Assembly (NCBI GenBank): GCA_013373545.1
Contig: JABXHQ010000126.1
Location: 25,772-89,771 of the forward strand
Length of the DNA stretch: 64,000 nucleotides
Source of the DNA: Gammaproteobacteria bacterium
Lineage (GTDB): Bacteria > Pseudomonadota > Gammaproteobacteria > Enterobacterales > Kangiellaceae
Direction of reading: 5' to 3'
The translations under genes and the position numbers were made by a program. Of this stretch, positions 55,501 through 63,212 are shown in pieces (the stretch's first letter is position 1; each line of letters starts with the position of its first letter). The notes below the pieces were generated by a model. That model was not told the origin of the DNA. It made no database searches and saw nothing but the letters and a program-made list of their open reading frames with translations.

Positions 55501-57042
55501 AATCCAAGCGGTGATCGATAGGTTGTCGCTAATATCCAGCAAACTATTATCGGCAATAGCAAGGTATTGATTGCTCCCATTAAAGTCGCCGTAATAACAG
55601 GTTCCTGGATCACCGCTAATCGCGGGACCGCTATTACTGTTTAACGCACCATTGAACGCGGTTAAATTCAATCCGTTTCCACTCGAGTCGGTAACTTCAC
55701 CGGCGCTACCGGTCCACCCCGATTGCTCCATTTGCCATTCTGCCACCGGGGCTGGTAGCGGTGTGGGGCAGATTCGTGCGGTGCCATCATAATTATTGCC
55801 GGCCAATTGATTGTTATAGATAGTGGTGACACTGCTGCTCGTGAGCGCACTGTTAAAGACCAGTAATTCGTCAACTAAACCATCCCACGCTTGCGTCGCA
55901 TCAAAGCCTCCGGCAATGCTGTCTTGCTCTTGTCCGATAATTAAACCGGAGCTAACGACATCAAGAAAGTTGGCGCCATTTGGATGGGTTACACAGCCTT
56001 GTGAAGCACCATCGATATAAAGGCAAGTTTGGCTGGTTGAACGTGTTCGGACCCAAACCACGTGATGCCAGCCACCGTCGGCGATATCTTGGCTAGTAGC
56101 TAATAAGGTACTGTTATCAAAAGGCGTTTGACGCAATTGTGGCCAGAATTCGGTGTTGCTGTTGAACATAAAGGTGGCTTCATTCAACTCACTGGCTGAC
56201 TGAGCGGCAGACACAATGGTTTGGATCCCGGTGCGAGAGCTGGTAACCCAAGCTGACAGAGTGAAGTCACCTAAACCATCGAGGGCAGCAGCATTGAGGC
56301 TAAGGTAATCAGCTGTGCCGGTGGCGGATAAGTCGGCCGCGTTACACAGAAAGCCACTGGTCGGCGTGCTATTAACTGCGCTGCCATTATAGCCATTACC
56401 ACTGTTGTCGAGAATTTCACCGGCACTTCCATCCCAACTCAATTCATCAAAGCGCCACTCGGCTACTGGCCCTGAGGGCAAGCCGGTTTCAGTTACGACA
56501 ACATCATCGATGTGCCAAAAGTCAAAGGCTGAACCACTACCTTGAGTCAAGGTGAAGCGAATTTGCAATGCACTGTGCAGCGCATCGTTGGGTAAAGTGT
56601 AGGTGCGACTACTGATTTCACCCGCCGTACCACCACCGCCAAAAGTCTCAAGGTTAACCCAACTGCCTCCGCTGGTGAGGTATTGCACAATCAAGTCTTC
56701 ATTCGTTTCTGGGTTTTCAGAAAAGCTATCGTCACCGCGGCGAACCCATATACTCAATTCGGCTTCGGGAACATTGGCATTAATGGTGGTACTGCTGATG
56801 CGCACAGTATTGCCATTCAAAGCGAGCGAGCTGGCGCCACTGCTAGCTGTCTGGCTGGTGATGGCAGCAATGCCACCGCCGCTATTATCAATGGTCCACT
56901 GTGCTAGATTAGTTTCGAAAGTGTCGCTGAAAAGAATATCACCGGGCGCCGCATGGGCGAACGCCGCGAACAGACCGGCAGCTACGGCCGTTGTATAAGA
57001 GCGTGCTCGTCGGGCAAGCGGTAATGTCATACGGTTACTCAC
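52549..57042 (-). CDS. Giant LamG/DUF6701 surface protein, MshQ-like
   Basis: 1497 residues (start GTG 57042; ATG 57030 is equally possible) with a signal peptide ending AAFAHA. Order: jelly-roll-like domain with ILFSDTFETNLAQW (30-190), two LamG domains opened by near-identical PVAEWRFDELSWDGSAGEIL and PVAEWQMEQSGWTGSAGEVT (about 195-415 and 430-645), a second jelly-roll-like domain (HSDDFATVSYSGGTPDW, 650-800), and a long DUF6701 region to the end, closing in FGRYRGSDRVIYWRER, the end typical of MshQ. Family role: a minor component or adhesin of MSHA-type pili, but no pilus genes are here. Many Asn/Ser/Gly repeats, low Lys. Confidence 0.85.
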   Translation of the reverse strand: MSNRMTLPLARRARSYTTAVAAGLFAAFAHAAPGDILFSDTFETNLAQWTIDNSGGGIAAITSQTASSGASSLALNGNTVRISSTTINANVPEAELSIWVRRGDDSFSENPETNEDLIVQYLTSGGSWVNLETFGGGGTAGEISSRTYTLPNDALHSALQIRFTLTQGSGSAFDFWHIDDVVVTETGLPSGPVAEWRFDELSWDGSAGEILDNSGNGYNGSAVNSTPTSGFLCNAADLSATGTADYLSLNAAALDGLGDFTLSAWVTSSRTGIQTIVSAAQSASELNEATFMFNSNTEFWPQLRQTPFDNSTLLATSQDIADGGWHHVVWVRTRSTSQTCLYIDGASQGCVTHPNGANFLDVVSSGLIIGQEQDSIAGGFDATQAWDGLVDELLVFNSALTSSSVTTIYNNQLAGNNYDGTARICPTPLPAPVAEWQMEQSGWTGSAGEVTDSSGNGLNLTAFNGALNSNSGPAISGDPGTCYYGDFNGSNQYLAIADNSLLDISDNLSITAWINPRSLPGSGLMSILSKDENYEFHLTPAGEIFWWWGGGAQELTTSGANISPNNWYHIAITFESGAQVIYVNGVALGSNNWNGSLTLNSDPLQIGQDQNFAGRYFNGAIDEVQIYNATLTESHVNEIMAQTHPCSATSICTVIHSDDFATVSYSGGTPDWSSNWIETNDNNSAASGAVAVVNNALRIRNSSNVSVTRELDLSAALSASFSVDISSANLDGNDRFQIIVSNNGGASYSVLEQVQNDLNASRTYDISAFVGPNTRIGFRSIQGFNQSNEYVAFDNVAVTITEPCDNNVLVLTHDGSAINCYREAVSIRVENASGVLQTSYTGTITLSTSGGNGFWDTVDDNGTSSDSANGTLSNSGLNNGVATYNFTAADAGTVTLYLRNTVAESVNIGATDGSASDDDSEGLLTFRPFGFIVSPAPVPTQIAGRPFDLTVTAAGQTPQDASCGVIEEYTGTQAISFWSNFSQPTSSPTAITVDNVAIANSSASASSQSVMFNQGVATITVQYNDVGTIGLNVRDDVGIGDPVTGTTDEIIGGLTPFVVRPFGYHLSISGEPNATDASGNVYAIAGDTFSTSVSSVVWQAADDLDNDGVPDDFSQLGDNATTPNIQNISASGSDIGLVPTAQLVANSNGLLGDATLSFNEFDASGVAQLPQSWSEAGILTIDLATANFQNGGEGVLGQRQNIGRFIPQRFALTLADDFEAVCDSTFTYAGINSASGLVSSAQLDAMTLQIQALSSLGNPTRNYDGVFERLGPGDISVSPIDNATATTATGTLNRDAINTVDFDNFGFADNLVIANIGYQFPTYLAPFELYLAVVASDQDGVTGSLNSATVLQRLGRAYVQTSYGPETESLEIPTGVEYFDGTQWTRNLLDNCSSYRNAQVTFISGSYQGDLDSGETQVLLPSTVTTVVSGQSANGAGFWLAAPGIGNSGEVNLSFDLSTQPWLQFDWDGDASLDNPSATAGFGRYRGSDRVIYWRER

Positions 57043-57157
57043 AAACTATTGGCGATAAACGGCGCAAAAATAACGTCGATAAGTGAGTGCTTATGCTAAA
57101 CAAATCCCTCTGCCGCGGCAAATCTAAACCGACCAGCGCAGTGTTTGAGGGATAAGC

Positions 57158-57994
57158 TTAAACTAAAGCGGAGCGCGCTTCGTTCAGATCGTCGGCGAGT
57201 TCATCAACCTCATGTACATCGACTTCAGGTGACATTCCCAATTTCTCGAACGCAGGAACTTCTTCCCAAGGAATATTGGCAAGTGGGTGGTTGGTGCCGG
57301 CATAACTTTGTAAGTTGGCGACGGTGACTAAGTCAACATAGTCAGCTGGGCCTTCATGTTGGCGTTCAAAGTCGAGATATCCAAGTGGTACCGCAACCAG
57401 CTCGGCGGGGAAATCCCAAGTTTTTAGAATTGAGTAGCCGATTTTGGGATGGAGGCGGTAAATAATTTTATCAAGCACGCCGCCATGCTCTAAAATTTCC
57501 GGCGAGTCTTCAGCACAGGTCAAAATAGGTAAGGTGCCAATTTCATGGACTAATCCAGCGAGCATTGCCTGATCCGGTTTAAGGTTAGTGAAATGCGAAG
57601 CCAATACTTGGCAAATCGAGGCCACTTCAATTGAGTGCTCCCAAGTTTCGCGTAACTTAGCGTCAACTTGATCATGGGTCGCTTGAAACATTTGCTCCAT
57701 GGCAAGCCCGGTCGCTAAGTTGCGAACAAAAGCAATGCCCATTCGGGTAATCGCGAGTTGTAAATTATCGACGGCTACACGGCCACGTAACAAAGGACTG
57801 TTCGCGACTTTTATAATGCGCGCAGCAAGAGCAGCGTCTTTTGCGATTTCATCGGCAATCGCAGATGAGGTGGCGTCGGGATCTTCGACCGCTTCGCGAA
57901 TTCGTAATGCCACTTCAGGTAAGGTTGGCAAAGTTAAGCGATCGTTTTTGATAGCATCAAGTAATTCGGATAAAAAGGTTTGTTCTAAACTCAT
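57158..57994 (-). CDS. HDOD-domain protein
   Basis: 278 residues, cytoplasmic. The HDOD domain occupies residues 15-215: LPTLPEVALRIREAVEDPDATSSAIADEIAKDAALAARIIKVANSP, then ITRMGIAFVRNLATGLAMEQMF and AGLVHEIGTLPIL. HDOD proteins are HD-like but non-catalytic signalling modules. Six bp downstream of ygfZ and likely on the same transcript. Confidence 0.9.
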   Translation of the reverse strand: MSLEQTFLSELLDAIKNDRLTLPTLPEVALRIREAVEDPDATSSAIADEIAKDAALAARIIKVANSPLLRGRVAVDNLQLAITRMGIAFVRNLATGLAMEQMFQATHDQVDAKLRETWEHSIEVASICQVLASHFTNLKPDQAMLAGLVHEIGTLPILTCAEDSPEILEHGGVLDKIIYRLHPKIGYSILKTWDFPAELVAVPLGYLDFERQHEGPADYVDLVTVANLQSYAGTNHPLANIPWEEVPAFEKLGMSPEVDVHEVDELADDLNEARSALV

Positions 57995-58000
57995 AAGCGC

Positions 58001-58921
58001 TCAAATATTAGAATTTTCGAATGATGACAGAGTTAGTATAGAAGCCTTTTCCGATTTGCACCGAATTTTTCTAACATTTTCAATAGTATCTTTACATAGC
58101 GCGAGTAGCTCGAGGTGGCCATCAATATTACAACTGCAAACCACTTCGCCAATTTTCTTGTCCTGTTCATCAACAAGCTCGGTCAAGGGGGCAGGAACTT
58201 CGTCGCTAGCGGCGCGCAGAAGACGTAAATGGGATTTTAACTTTCCTTTATAGTGCATCCGCGCAACGACTTCTTGGCCGGTATAACAGCCTTTATTAAA
58301 ATTGACCGCGTCAAGCTCTGGCAATCCTAGGTTGTGCGGTAGAAACTGGCCGACTGTTGTGGTGGTCAAGCTTGCAACTCCGGCTCTAATATCCATCATT
58401 TCCCAGCTGGCTGAATCGCCGGTGGTGGTATTTGCAAGCCGTTTGGAAGCCTCTTGGTGGGAGACCAAACAGTAATGGCGTTGTTGATCAAAGGGCAAGG
58501 TAAAGCTGAGCGAGTCGTTTGGACGATTACTGTTAAAGACTCCCAAGACCTGAAACTGGTCGCTAACATCAACTAACTCGCACTGATAAAAAACGGCATA
58601 TTTTGCTAGTGCTGTGAGTGTTTGCGGCAAAATATCGGTGGGCAATAAAAGCCATATTTGCTGGTTATCGCTAAGCAAATAAAACAGCGACTGAATGCGG
58701 CCTTGCGGATTACAAAAGGCTGCCAGTTGGGCATATTCAGGCGTTAGCTTAGCTACATCCGCCGTTACTTGACCTTGAAGAAACTTTACCCGGTCCTCTC
58801 CCGTGACGGCAATGACTCCGAGCGATGATAAATCAAATGTGACGGGTTCATTCTCACTCAGTTGATCGAGTTGCGTGATGACGGTTTGCGGTAAAGTCGT
58901 GGTGCGCTTGATTTCGGTCAC
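58001..58921 (-). CDS. ygfZ: Folate-binding Fe-S/tRNA-modification factor YgfZ
   Basis: 306 residues, aminomethyltransferase (GcvT-like) fold; folate-dependent helper in iron-sulfur enzyme assembly, needed for MiaB activity in E. coli. The hallmark FNKGCYTGQEVVARMHYKG (with the conserved Cys) is present, and ITGEDRVKFLQGQVTADV opens the folate-binding fold. Start GTG 58921, GAGG upstream. Divergent from sdhE, the same arrangement as in E. coli. Confidence 0.96.
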   Translation of the reverse strand: MTEIKRTTTLPQTVITQLDQLSENEPVTFDLSSLGVIAVTGEDRVKFLQGQVTADVAKLTPEYAQLAAFCNPQGRIQSLFYLLSDNQQIWLLLPTDILPQTLTALAKYAVFYQCELVDVSDQFQVLGVFNSNRPNDSLSFTLPFDQQRHYCLVSHQEASKRLANTTTGDSASWEMMDIRAGVASLTTTTVGQFLPHNLGLPELDAVNFNKGCYTGQEVVARMHYKGKLKSHLRLLRAASDEVPAPLTELVDEQDKKIGEVVCSCNIDGHLELLALCKDTIENVRKIRCKSEKASILTLSSFENSNI

Positions 58922-59023
58922 TATTTGCCTCGATTGTCGCGGTTTTTACTCGGGTTTAACTTGAATCAAAGTGGCCCATACTTTAACGTATGCGCCTTGA
59001 ATCTGACAATGAATTATACCTAA

Positions 59024-59281
59024 ATGAGCACACCTATTGATACCCGAAAAGTTCGTTACCAATGCCGCCGTGGACTGCTCGAGCTCGATGTTATATTGCA
59101 ACCGTTTGCCGATCGTTACTTAACGCAATTGAATGCATCTCAGTTAGACAATTTTATCGCATTATTGGAGTGTCCAGACCCGGATATTTATAATTGGTTG
59201 ATGGGGCAGTATCCAGCTGATACAGACGCTTTACGGGCCATCGTTGCATATATTCGTGAAAAAATGAATATTACTTCGTAG
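59024..59281 (+). CDS. sdhE: FAD assembly factor SdhE
   Basis: 85 residues; helps attach FAD covalently to succinate dehydrogenase. VRYQCRRGLLELDVILQPFADRY contains the RGxxE motif, and FIALLECPDPDIYNWLMGQY is the C-terminal signature. The usual downstream ygfX (cptA) partner is missing: only 125 bp lie before nadB. Confidence 0.96.
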   Translation: MSTPIDTRKVRYQCRRGLLELDVILQPFADRYLTQLNASQLDNFIALLECPDPDIYNWLMGQYPADTDALRAIVAYIREKMNITS

Positions 59282-59334
59282 CACGAAACTTAGGTGGATT
59301 AGCGCGCAATCTAACGGGGAGATACGCGCTCTGG

Positions 59335-59386
59335 CAGGCTTCTTGTGGCAACCCACATGTGGGTTGCGAGCCCATGGAGGAGCCTG
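59335..59386. repeat. Nested palindrome between sdhE and nadB
   Basis: A perfect 20-bp palindrome GCAACCCACATGTGGGTTGC (59348-59367) nested inside imperfect arms CAGGCTTCTT (59335-59344) and GGAGGAGCCTG (59376-59386). It has no T-run. It lies between the convergent ends of sdhE and nadB. Confidence 0.7.
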
Positions 59387-59406
59387 GCTGTGAACATGGA
59401 GCCGGT

Positions 59407-61008
59407 TTACGAGTCGCCACGATGACTTAAAACTGTATCAACGCCTTCTCGATCCGACTCTGGGTGATCGAGGGTGTAATGCAAACCGCGACTCTCGCGG
59501 CGCTGCAAAGCGCAATCAATCATTAAGTCAGCGACGACCACGAGATTTCTCAGTTCTAATAAATCGTTGGTTACGCGAAAATTAGCGTAATACTCATGAA
59601 TTTCTTGCTGCAATAACTGAATGCGTCGTTTAGCTCTCTGTAAGCGTTTATCACTGCGAACAATCCCAACGTAATTCCACATAACCTGGCGCAACTCGTG
59701 CCAATTATGGGTAATGACAATTTGCTCGTCCGAGTCCGTAACACGGCTATCATCCCATGTCGGTAGCGGCGCAGTAGCGGCAACTTGATCGAACTGTTGC
59801 TCAATGTCCTCGGCCGCAGATTTGGCAAAAACGAGACATTCAAGTAATGAATTACTGGCCATACGGTTAGCGCCGTGCAGGCCGGTACAGGCGACTTCAC
59901 CGACTGCGTACAAGCCAGGTAATTCGGTGCGACTGCTAAGGTCAACGCGAATACCGCCACAGGTGTAATGAGCCGCTGGAACGACCGGAATTGGTTGTTG
60001 CGTAATGTCGATATTCAAATCTTTGCATTTCTGATAAATATTAGGGAAGTGACTGGTAATAAATTCGGCAGGTTGGTGCGATATATCGAGGTAGACACAT
60101 TCAGCGCCCAACTTTTTCATTTCATGATCGATGGCTCGCGCCACAATATCGCGTGGTGCGAGTTCTGCTCGCTCATCGACTTCAAGCATAAATCGCGAGC
60201 CATCGGGACGTCGCAGCACTGCGCCTTCACCGCGCAATGCCTCAGAAATCAAAAATGAAGGGGCATCAGGGTGATATAAACAGGTTGGGTGAAACTGATT
60301 AAACTCAAGGTTTGCGACACTACATCCTGCGCGCCAAGCCATTGCGATACCATCGCCGGAGGCGACATCGGGATTACTGGTGTACAGATAAACTTTGCTG
60401 GCACCGCCGGTTGCTAAAATGACAAAGCGAGCGGCAAAGGTTTCCACTTGCTGGGTCGCTAGATTCAGCGCGTATGCGCCAACACAGCGCTGTTCTTGTT
60501 GTCCCAGCTTATCACTGGTAATTAAGTCGACGGCATTATAGCCTTCAAACAACTCAACATTGGGCAATTGCTTCACACAGTTAGCCAAGGTCGTCGATAC
60601 GGCTTTGCCAGTGGCGTCGGCGCTATGTATGATGCGGCGATGACTATGACCTCCTTCACGGGTGAGGTGGTATTCGAAATCGCTATTTGGATTAGGGCTT
60701 TTACTGAAGGCTACACCTTGGGCAATCAGCCATTCGATAGCCGCTTTGGAATGCTCAACGGTAAAGCGTACAGCTTCATGATTGCATAACCCTGCGCCGG
60801 CCTTTAGGGTATCATCGACGTGTGACTCAATGCTGTCTTTGGAATCGAGCACGGCTGCAATCCCACCTTGGGCGTAAAAAGTGGACCCTTCATTTAACTC
60901 GGCTTTTGATAAAATCGCGACCGTACCGAGCTTACCAAGATGCAAAGCAGCGGAGAGACCGGCGGCGCCGCTACCAATGATTAAAACATCGTGGGAGTAG
61001 TTGGACAT
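59407..61008 (-). CDS. nadB: L-aspartate oxidase
   Basis: FAD enzyme that makes iminoaspartate for quinolinate/NAD synthesis. FAD-binding start [79 protein letters not shown] and [16 protein letters not shown] are the fumarate-reductase-like blocks specific to NadB. 533 residues, normal. Divergent from rpoE, as in many gammaproteobacteria. No nadA or nadC in view. Confidence 0.97.
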   Translation of the reverse strand: MSNYSHDVLIIGSGAAGLSAALHLGKLGTVAILSKAELNEGSTFYAQGGIAAVLDSKDSIESHVDDTLKAGAGLCNHEAVRFTVEHSKAAIEWLIAQGVAFSKSPNPNSDFEYHLTREGGHSHRRIIHSADATGKAVSTTLANCVKQLPNVELFEGYNAVDLITSDKLGQQEQRCVGAYALNLATQQVETFAARFVILATGGASKVYLYTSNPDVASGDGIAMAWRAGCSVANLEFNQFHPTCLYHPDAPSFLISEALRGEGAVLRRPDGSRFMLEVDERAELAPRDIVARAIDHEMKKLGAECVYLDISHQPAEFITSHFPNIYQKCKDLNIDITQQPIPVVPAAHYTCGGIRVDLSSRTELPGLYAVGEVACTGLHGANRMASNSLLECLVFAKSAAEDIEQQFDQVAATAPLPTWDDSRVTDSDEQIVITHNWHELRQVMWNYVGIVRSDKRLQRAKRRIQLLQQEIHEYYANFRVTNDLLELRNLVVVADLMIDCALQRRESRGLHYTLDHPESDREGVDTVLSHRGDS

Positions 61009-61146
61009 GAGAAGTTCCTTGTGCGCGAAGCGGTTAAAAAACAGCCGGTTATCAGAGGGTTAATCGCAAAAGTTACCTTTTTTAATGAATCTTTCGCGTT
61101 TTTTACGTCTACTTGTCATAATTATAAAAAAATTCGACGAATAACA

Positions 61147-61174
61147 CGAACTAATGTTTTTACTTGGGGTCATA
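61147..61174 (+). promoter_or_regulatory. Candidate sigma-E autoregulatory promoter of rpoE
   Basis: CGAACTA (61147-61153), 15 bp, then GTCATA (61169-61174), against the E. coli consensus GGAACTT-N15-GTCTAA. It lies 46 bp before the rpoE ATG. Self-activation is expected from family knowledge. Confidence 0.65.
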
Positions 61175-61219
61175 TCATGCCAATAACGTATAACATCCTG
61201 ACACTCAGGAGGAGGTAAA

Positions 61220-61789
61220 ATGAGTGCCGGGCACGATAAAGAATTAGTTGAGCGGGTTCAGCAAGGGGACAAGCGAGCTTTCGATCTTTTGGTCAAGAAG
61301 TATCAACATAAAGTGTTTAGCTTAATTTCTCGGCTTATTCGCGATCCAGCGGATATCGCTGACGTTGCACAAGAAGCGTTTATCAAGGCATATCGCGCGT
61401 TACCCAATTTCCGTGGGGAAAGTGCTTTTTACACCTGGATGTATCGAATCGCTATTAATACTGCAAAAAATCATTTAGTAGCCAGCGGGCGTCGCCCGCC
61501 TGACTCCGACATTGACGCGGGGGATGCGGAGCAATACGCCAATGGTGATGCGCTGCGTGATCTCGGGAGTCCAGAGCGCTTGGCGTTAAGAGATGAGTTG
61601 AAGCAACGGGTGTATGAGTCGATTGAGAGTTTACCGGAAGATTTGCGCAGTGCGATAACATTGCGGGAAATGGAAGGTATGAGCTATGAAGAAATTGCGG
61701 ATGTGCTGGATTGTCCTGTGGGTACGGTGCGTTCGCGAATTTTTCGCGCTCGCGAGACAATTGATCGGAACATTCGTGAGCTTTTGTAG
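61220..61789 (+). CDS. rpoE: Extracytoplasmic-stress sigma factor sigma-E
   Basis: 189 residues. Region 2 LLVKKYQHKVFSLISRLIRDPADIADVAQEAFIKAYRALPNFRGESAFYTWMYRIA and region 4 LRSAITLREMEGMSYEEIADVLDCPVGTVRSRIFRARE are typical of RpoE/AlgU. Strong Shine-Dalgarno AGGAGGAGG just before the ATG. Followed by rseA. Confidence 0.97.
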   Translation: MSAGHDKELVERVQQGDKRAFDLLVKKYQHKVFSLISRLIRDPADIADVAQEAFIKAYRALPNFRGESAFYTWMYRIAINTAKNHLVASGRRPPDSDIDAGDAEQYANGDALRDLGSPERLALRDELKQRVYESIESLPEDLRSAITLREMEGMSYEEIADVLDCPVGTVRSRIFRARETIDRNIRELL

Positions 61790-61831
61790 TCTGAAGTTAA
61801 GTAGATGCATCAATATGTAAAAAAATTGATG

Positions 61832-61847
61832 ATTGACGGGCGTCAAT
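61832..61847. repeat. Palindrome between rpoE and rseA
   Basis: ATTGACG-gg-CGTCAAT: 7-bp arms with two-base centre, in the 147-bp gap between rpoE and rseA. Could be an operator or a hairpin in the shared transcript. Confidence 0.5.
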
Positions 61848-61875
61848 GGAACTATCAGAATGAAAAACACTCAAT
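61848..61875 (+). promoter_or_regulatory. Possible second sigma-E promoter before rseA
   Basis: GGAACTA (61848-61854), 15 bp, then CTCAAT (61870-61875). The -35 matches well, the -10 only partly. Would give a leader of about 55 nt for rseA. Confidence 0.4.
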
Positions 61876-61936
61876 AAGATGCCTGATTAATATAATGAGC
61901 AATTTGGGTATTGCTAAGAGCTGGGGTTGGTGAGAT

Positions 61937-62563
61937 ATGAAGCACGATGAAGTCAATTCGACGTTATCGCAGTGGATCGACGGTGAGTTAGAGCAAGACG
62001 CCGCGATGGATGCGATGGATGATTGTTTGCAATCGCAAGAGTCACAAGTTTCTTATGCCTCTTATATGGCGATTCGCGCAGCAATCCGTGGCGAAACAAG
62101 TCCTCATTGGCAAGCGGATTTTAGTGATAAAGTTGCGCAAGCTATCGCTCAAGAGCCGACGGTGTTGGCACCGCGTGCACCACGACGAAAACGTTCCGCG
62201 TTGGTCGGTTGGGCAGTTGCGGCATCGGTAACCTTTGCGGTCGTGTTAGGCACAAATTGGCTGCCTTCTAGTGGTCCTGAGTCGTTATCGCCAGCGGCCG
62301 GTCCCGACAAGTTGTTAGCCGAGTACCATGTGACGGATGATGAATCAGCACAGCTCGAGCGCATTAACTCCTTGTTTGACAAATTCTCGAGCCAAGCCGC
62401 GGCACAAAATAATAACTTGCCAACAGTGCGTTTGGTCAGTGGGGAGCAGGTGAAAACCTTCCGCATGACACCACAACAGTTCCGGCAAGTAATGATGGAG
62501 CTTGAGAAAAGAAATCGCGAAGCGGAAATAAAGGCCCAGCAAGAGCTAAACAAACAGCCTTAG
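61937..62563 (+). CDS. rseA: Anti-sigma-E factor RseA
   Basis: 208 residues, single-pass inner-membrane. The cytoplasmic sigma-binding domain (1-75) contains STLSQWIDGELEQDAAMDAM and WQADFSDKVAQAI; a membrane segment lies at about 90-108 (LVGWAVAASVTFAVVLGTNWL); the periplasmic part (110-208) is Gln/Asn-rich and ends in charged, coiled-coil-like sequence (FRQVMMELEKRNREAEIKAQQELNKQP). Regulated intramembrane proteolysis by DegS/RseP would release sigma-E. The usual next gene rseB is absent. Confidence 0.9.
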   Translation: MKHDEVNSTLSQWIDGELEQDAAMDAMDDCLQSQESQVSYASYMAIRAAIRGETSPHWQADFSDKVAQAIAQEPTVLAPRAPRRKRSALVGWAVAASVTFAVVLGTNWLPSSGPESLSPAAGPDKLLAEYHVTDDESAQLERINSLFDKFSSQAAAQNNNLPTVRLVSGEQVKTFRMTPQQFRQVMMELEKRNREAEIKAQQELNKQP

Positions 62564-62660
62564 ACTTGTAATTTCCGACCGAGACCCCATAATTTCCTTC
62601 CTAAATCAGCTCACGATAAAGTGAGCTGTTCGATATGATCCGAATGAGTGTCAACTCAAT

Positions 62661-63125
62661 ATGACGATGATGCAAAAAGAGCTTGCGCAGGTGGTGATTG
62701 CTGACCGAGAACACGTTTGGCTAGCCCCAACAGCGCGCAGCGGTTGTTCAAGTTGTCAGGTCAACTCAACTTGCGGAACGGGTATTTTGCAGCAGTGGCT
62801 GGGACGTAATCGTATGCATTTGAAGCTTCCAAATACGCTGCAGCTCGAAACCGGAGACCAAGTGATGATTGGCATTCCGCAACAAGCGGTGCTGATTGCT
62901 GGCCTGTGGACCTATTGCGTACCGCTACTGGCATTATTGATTGCGGCCGTAGTCGCTGACAGCAGTGGATTGGCTGAGGGCCTGGTAATCGTAGCTGCGT
63001 TTGCTGGTTTACTCGTTGGGTGGCTGGCGGCACGCTTATATGCCGCTACCCGAGCTGGCCGAGCAAGTTTGGCGATAAAATTATTGGGTAAAGTTGAGCC
63101 AAATATCAAGTTACAAATGCCATGA
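62661..63125 (+). CDS. rseC: RseC/MucC-family protein
   Basis: 154 residues. Cysteines in SGCSSCQVNSTCGTGIL and two membrane segments (about 75-96 and 100-122) are the RseC pattern. It sits between rseA and mucD and is probably co-transcribed. Several Met codons (MTMMQKE) make the exact start uncertain. Confidence 0.88.
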   Translation: MTMMQKELAQVVIADREHVWLAPTARSGCSSCQVNSTCGTGILQQWLGRNRMHLKLPNTLQLETGDQVMIGIPQQAVLIAGLWTYCVPLLALLIAAVVADSSGLAEGLVIVAAFAGLLVGWLAARLYAATRAGRASLAIKLLGKVEPNIKLQMP

Positions 63126-63212
63126 CACTTTTTTGCTTCGTGTCGGTCATAAGTCGTTATTAAATAAGCCGTCAACGGCCGGTGCAATTATTTCAATAAC
63201 AGGAGACTATTT

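Noticed and set aside
52761-56998. Many plus- and minus-strand ORFs overlapping the giant gene
   Set aside because: Low-complexity Asn/Ser/Gly coding creates long open shadow frames; none has a ribosome site or family match.
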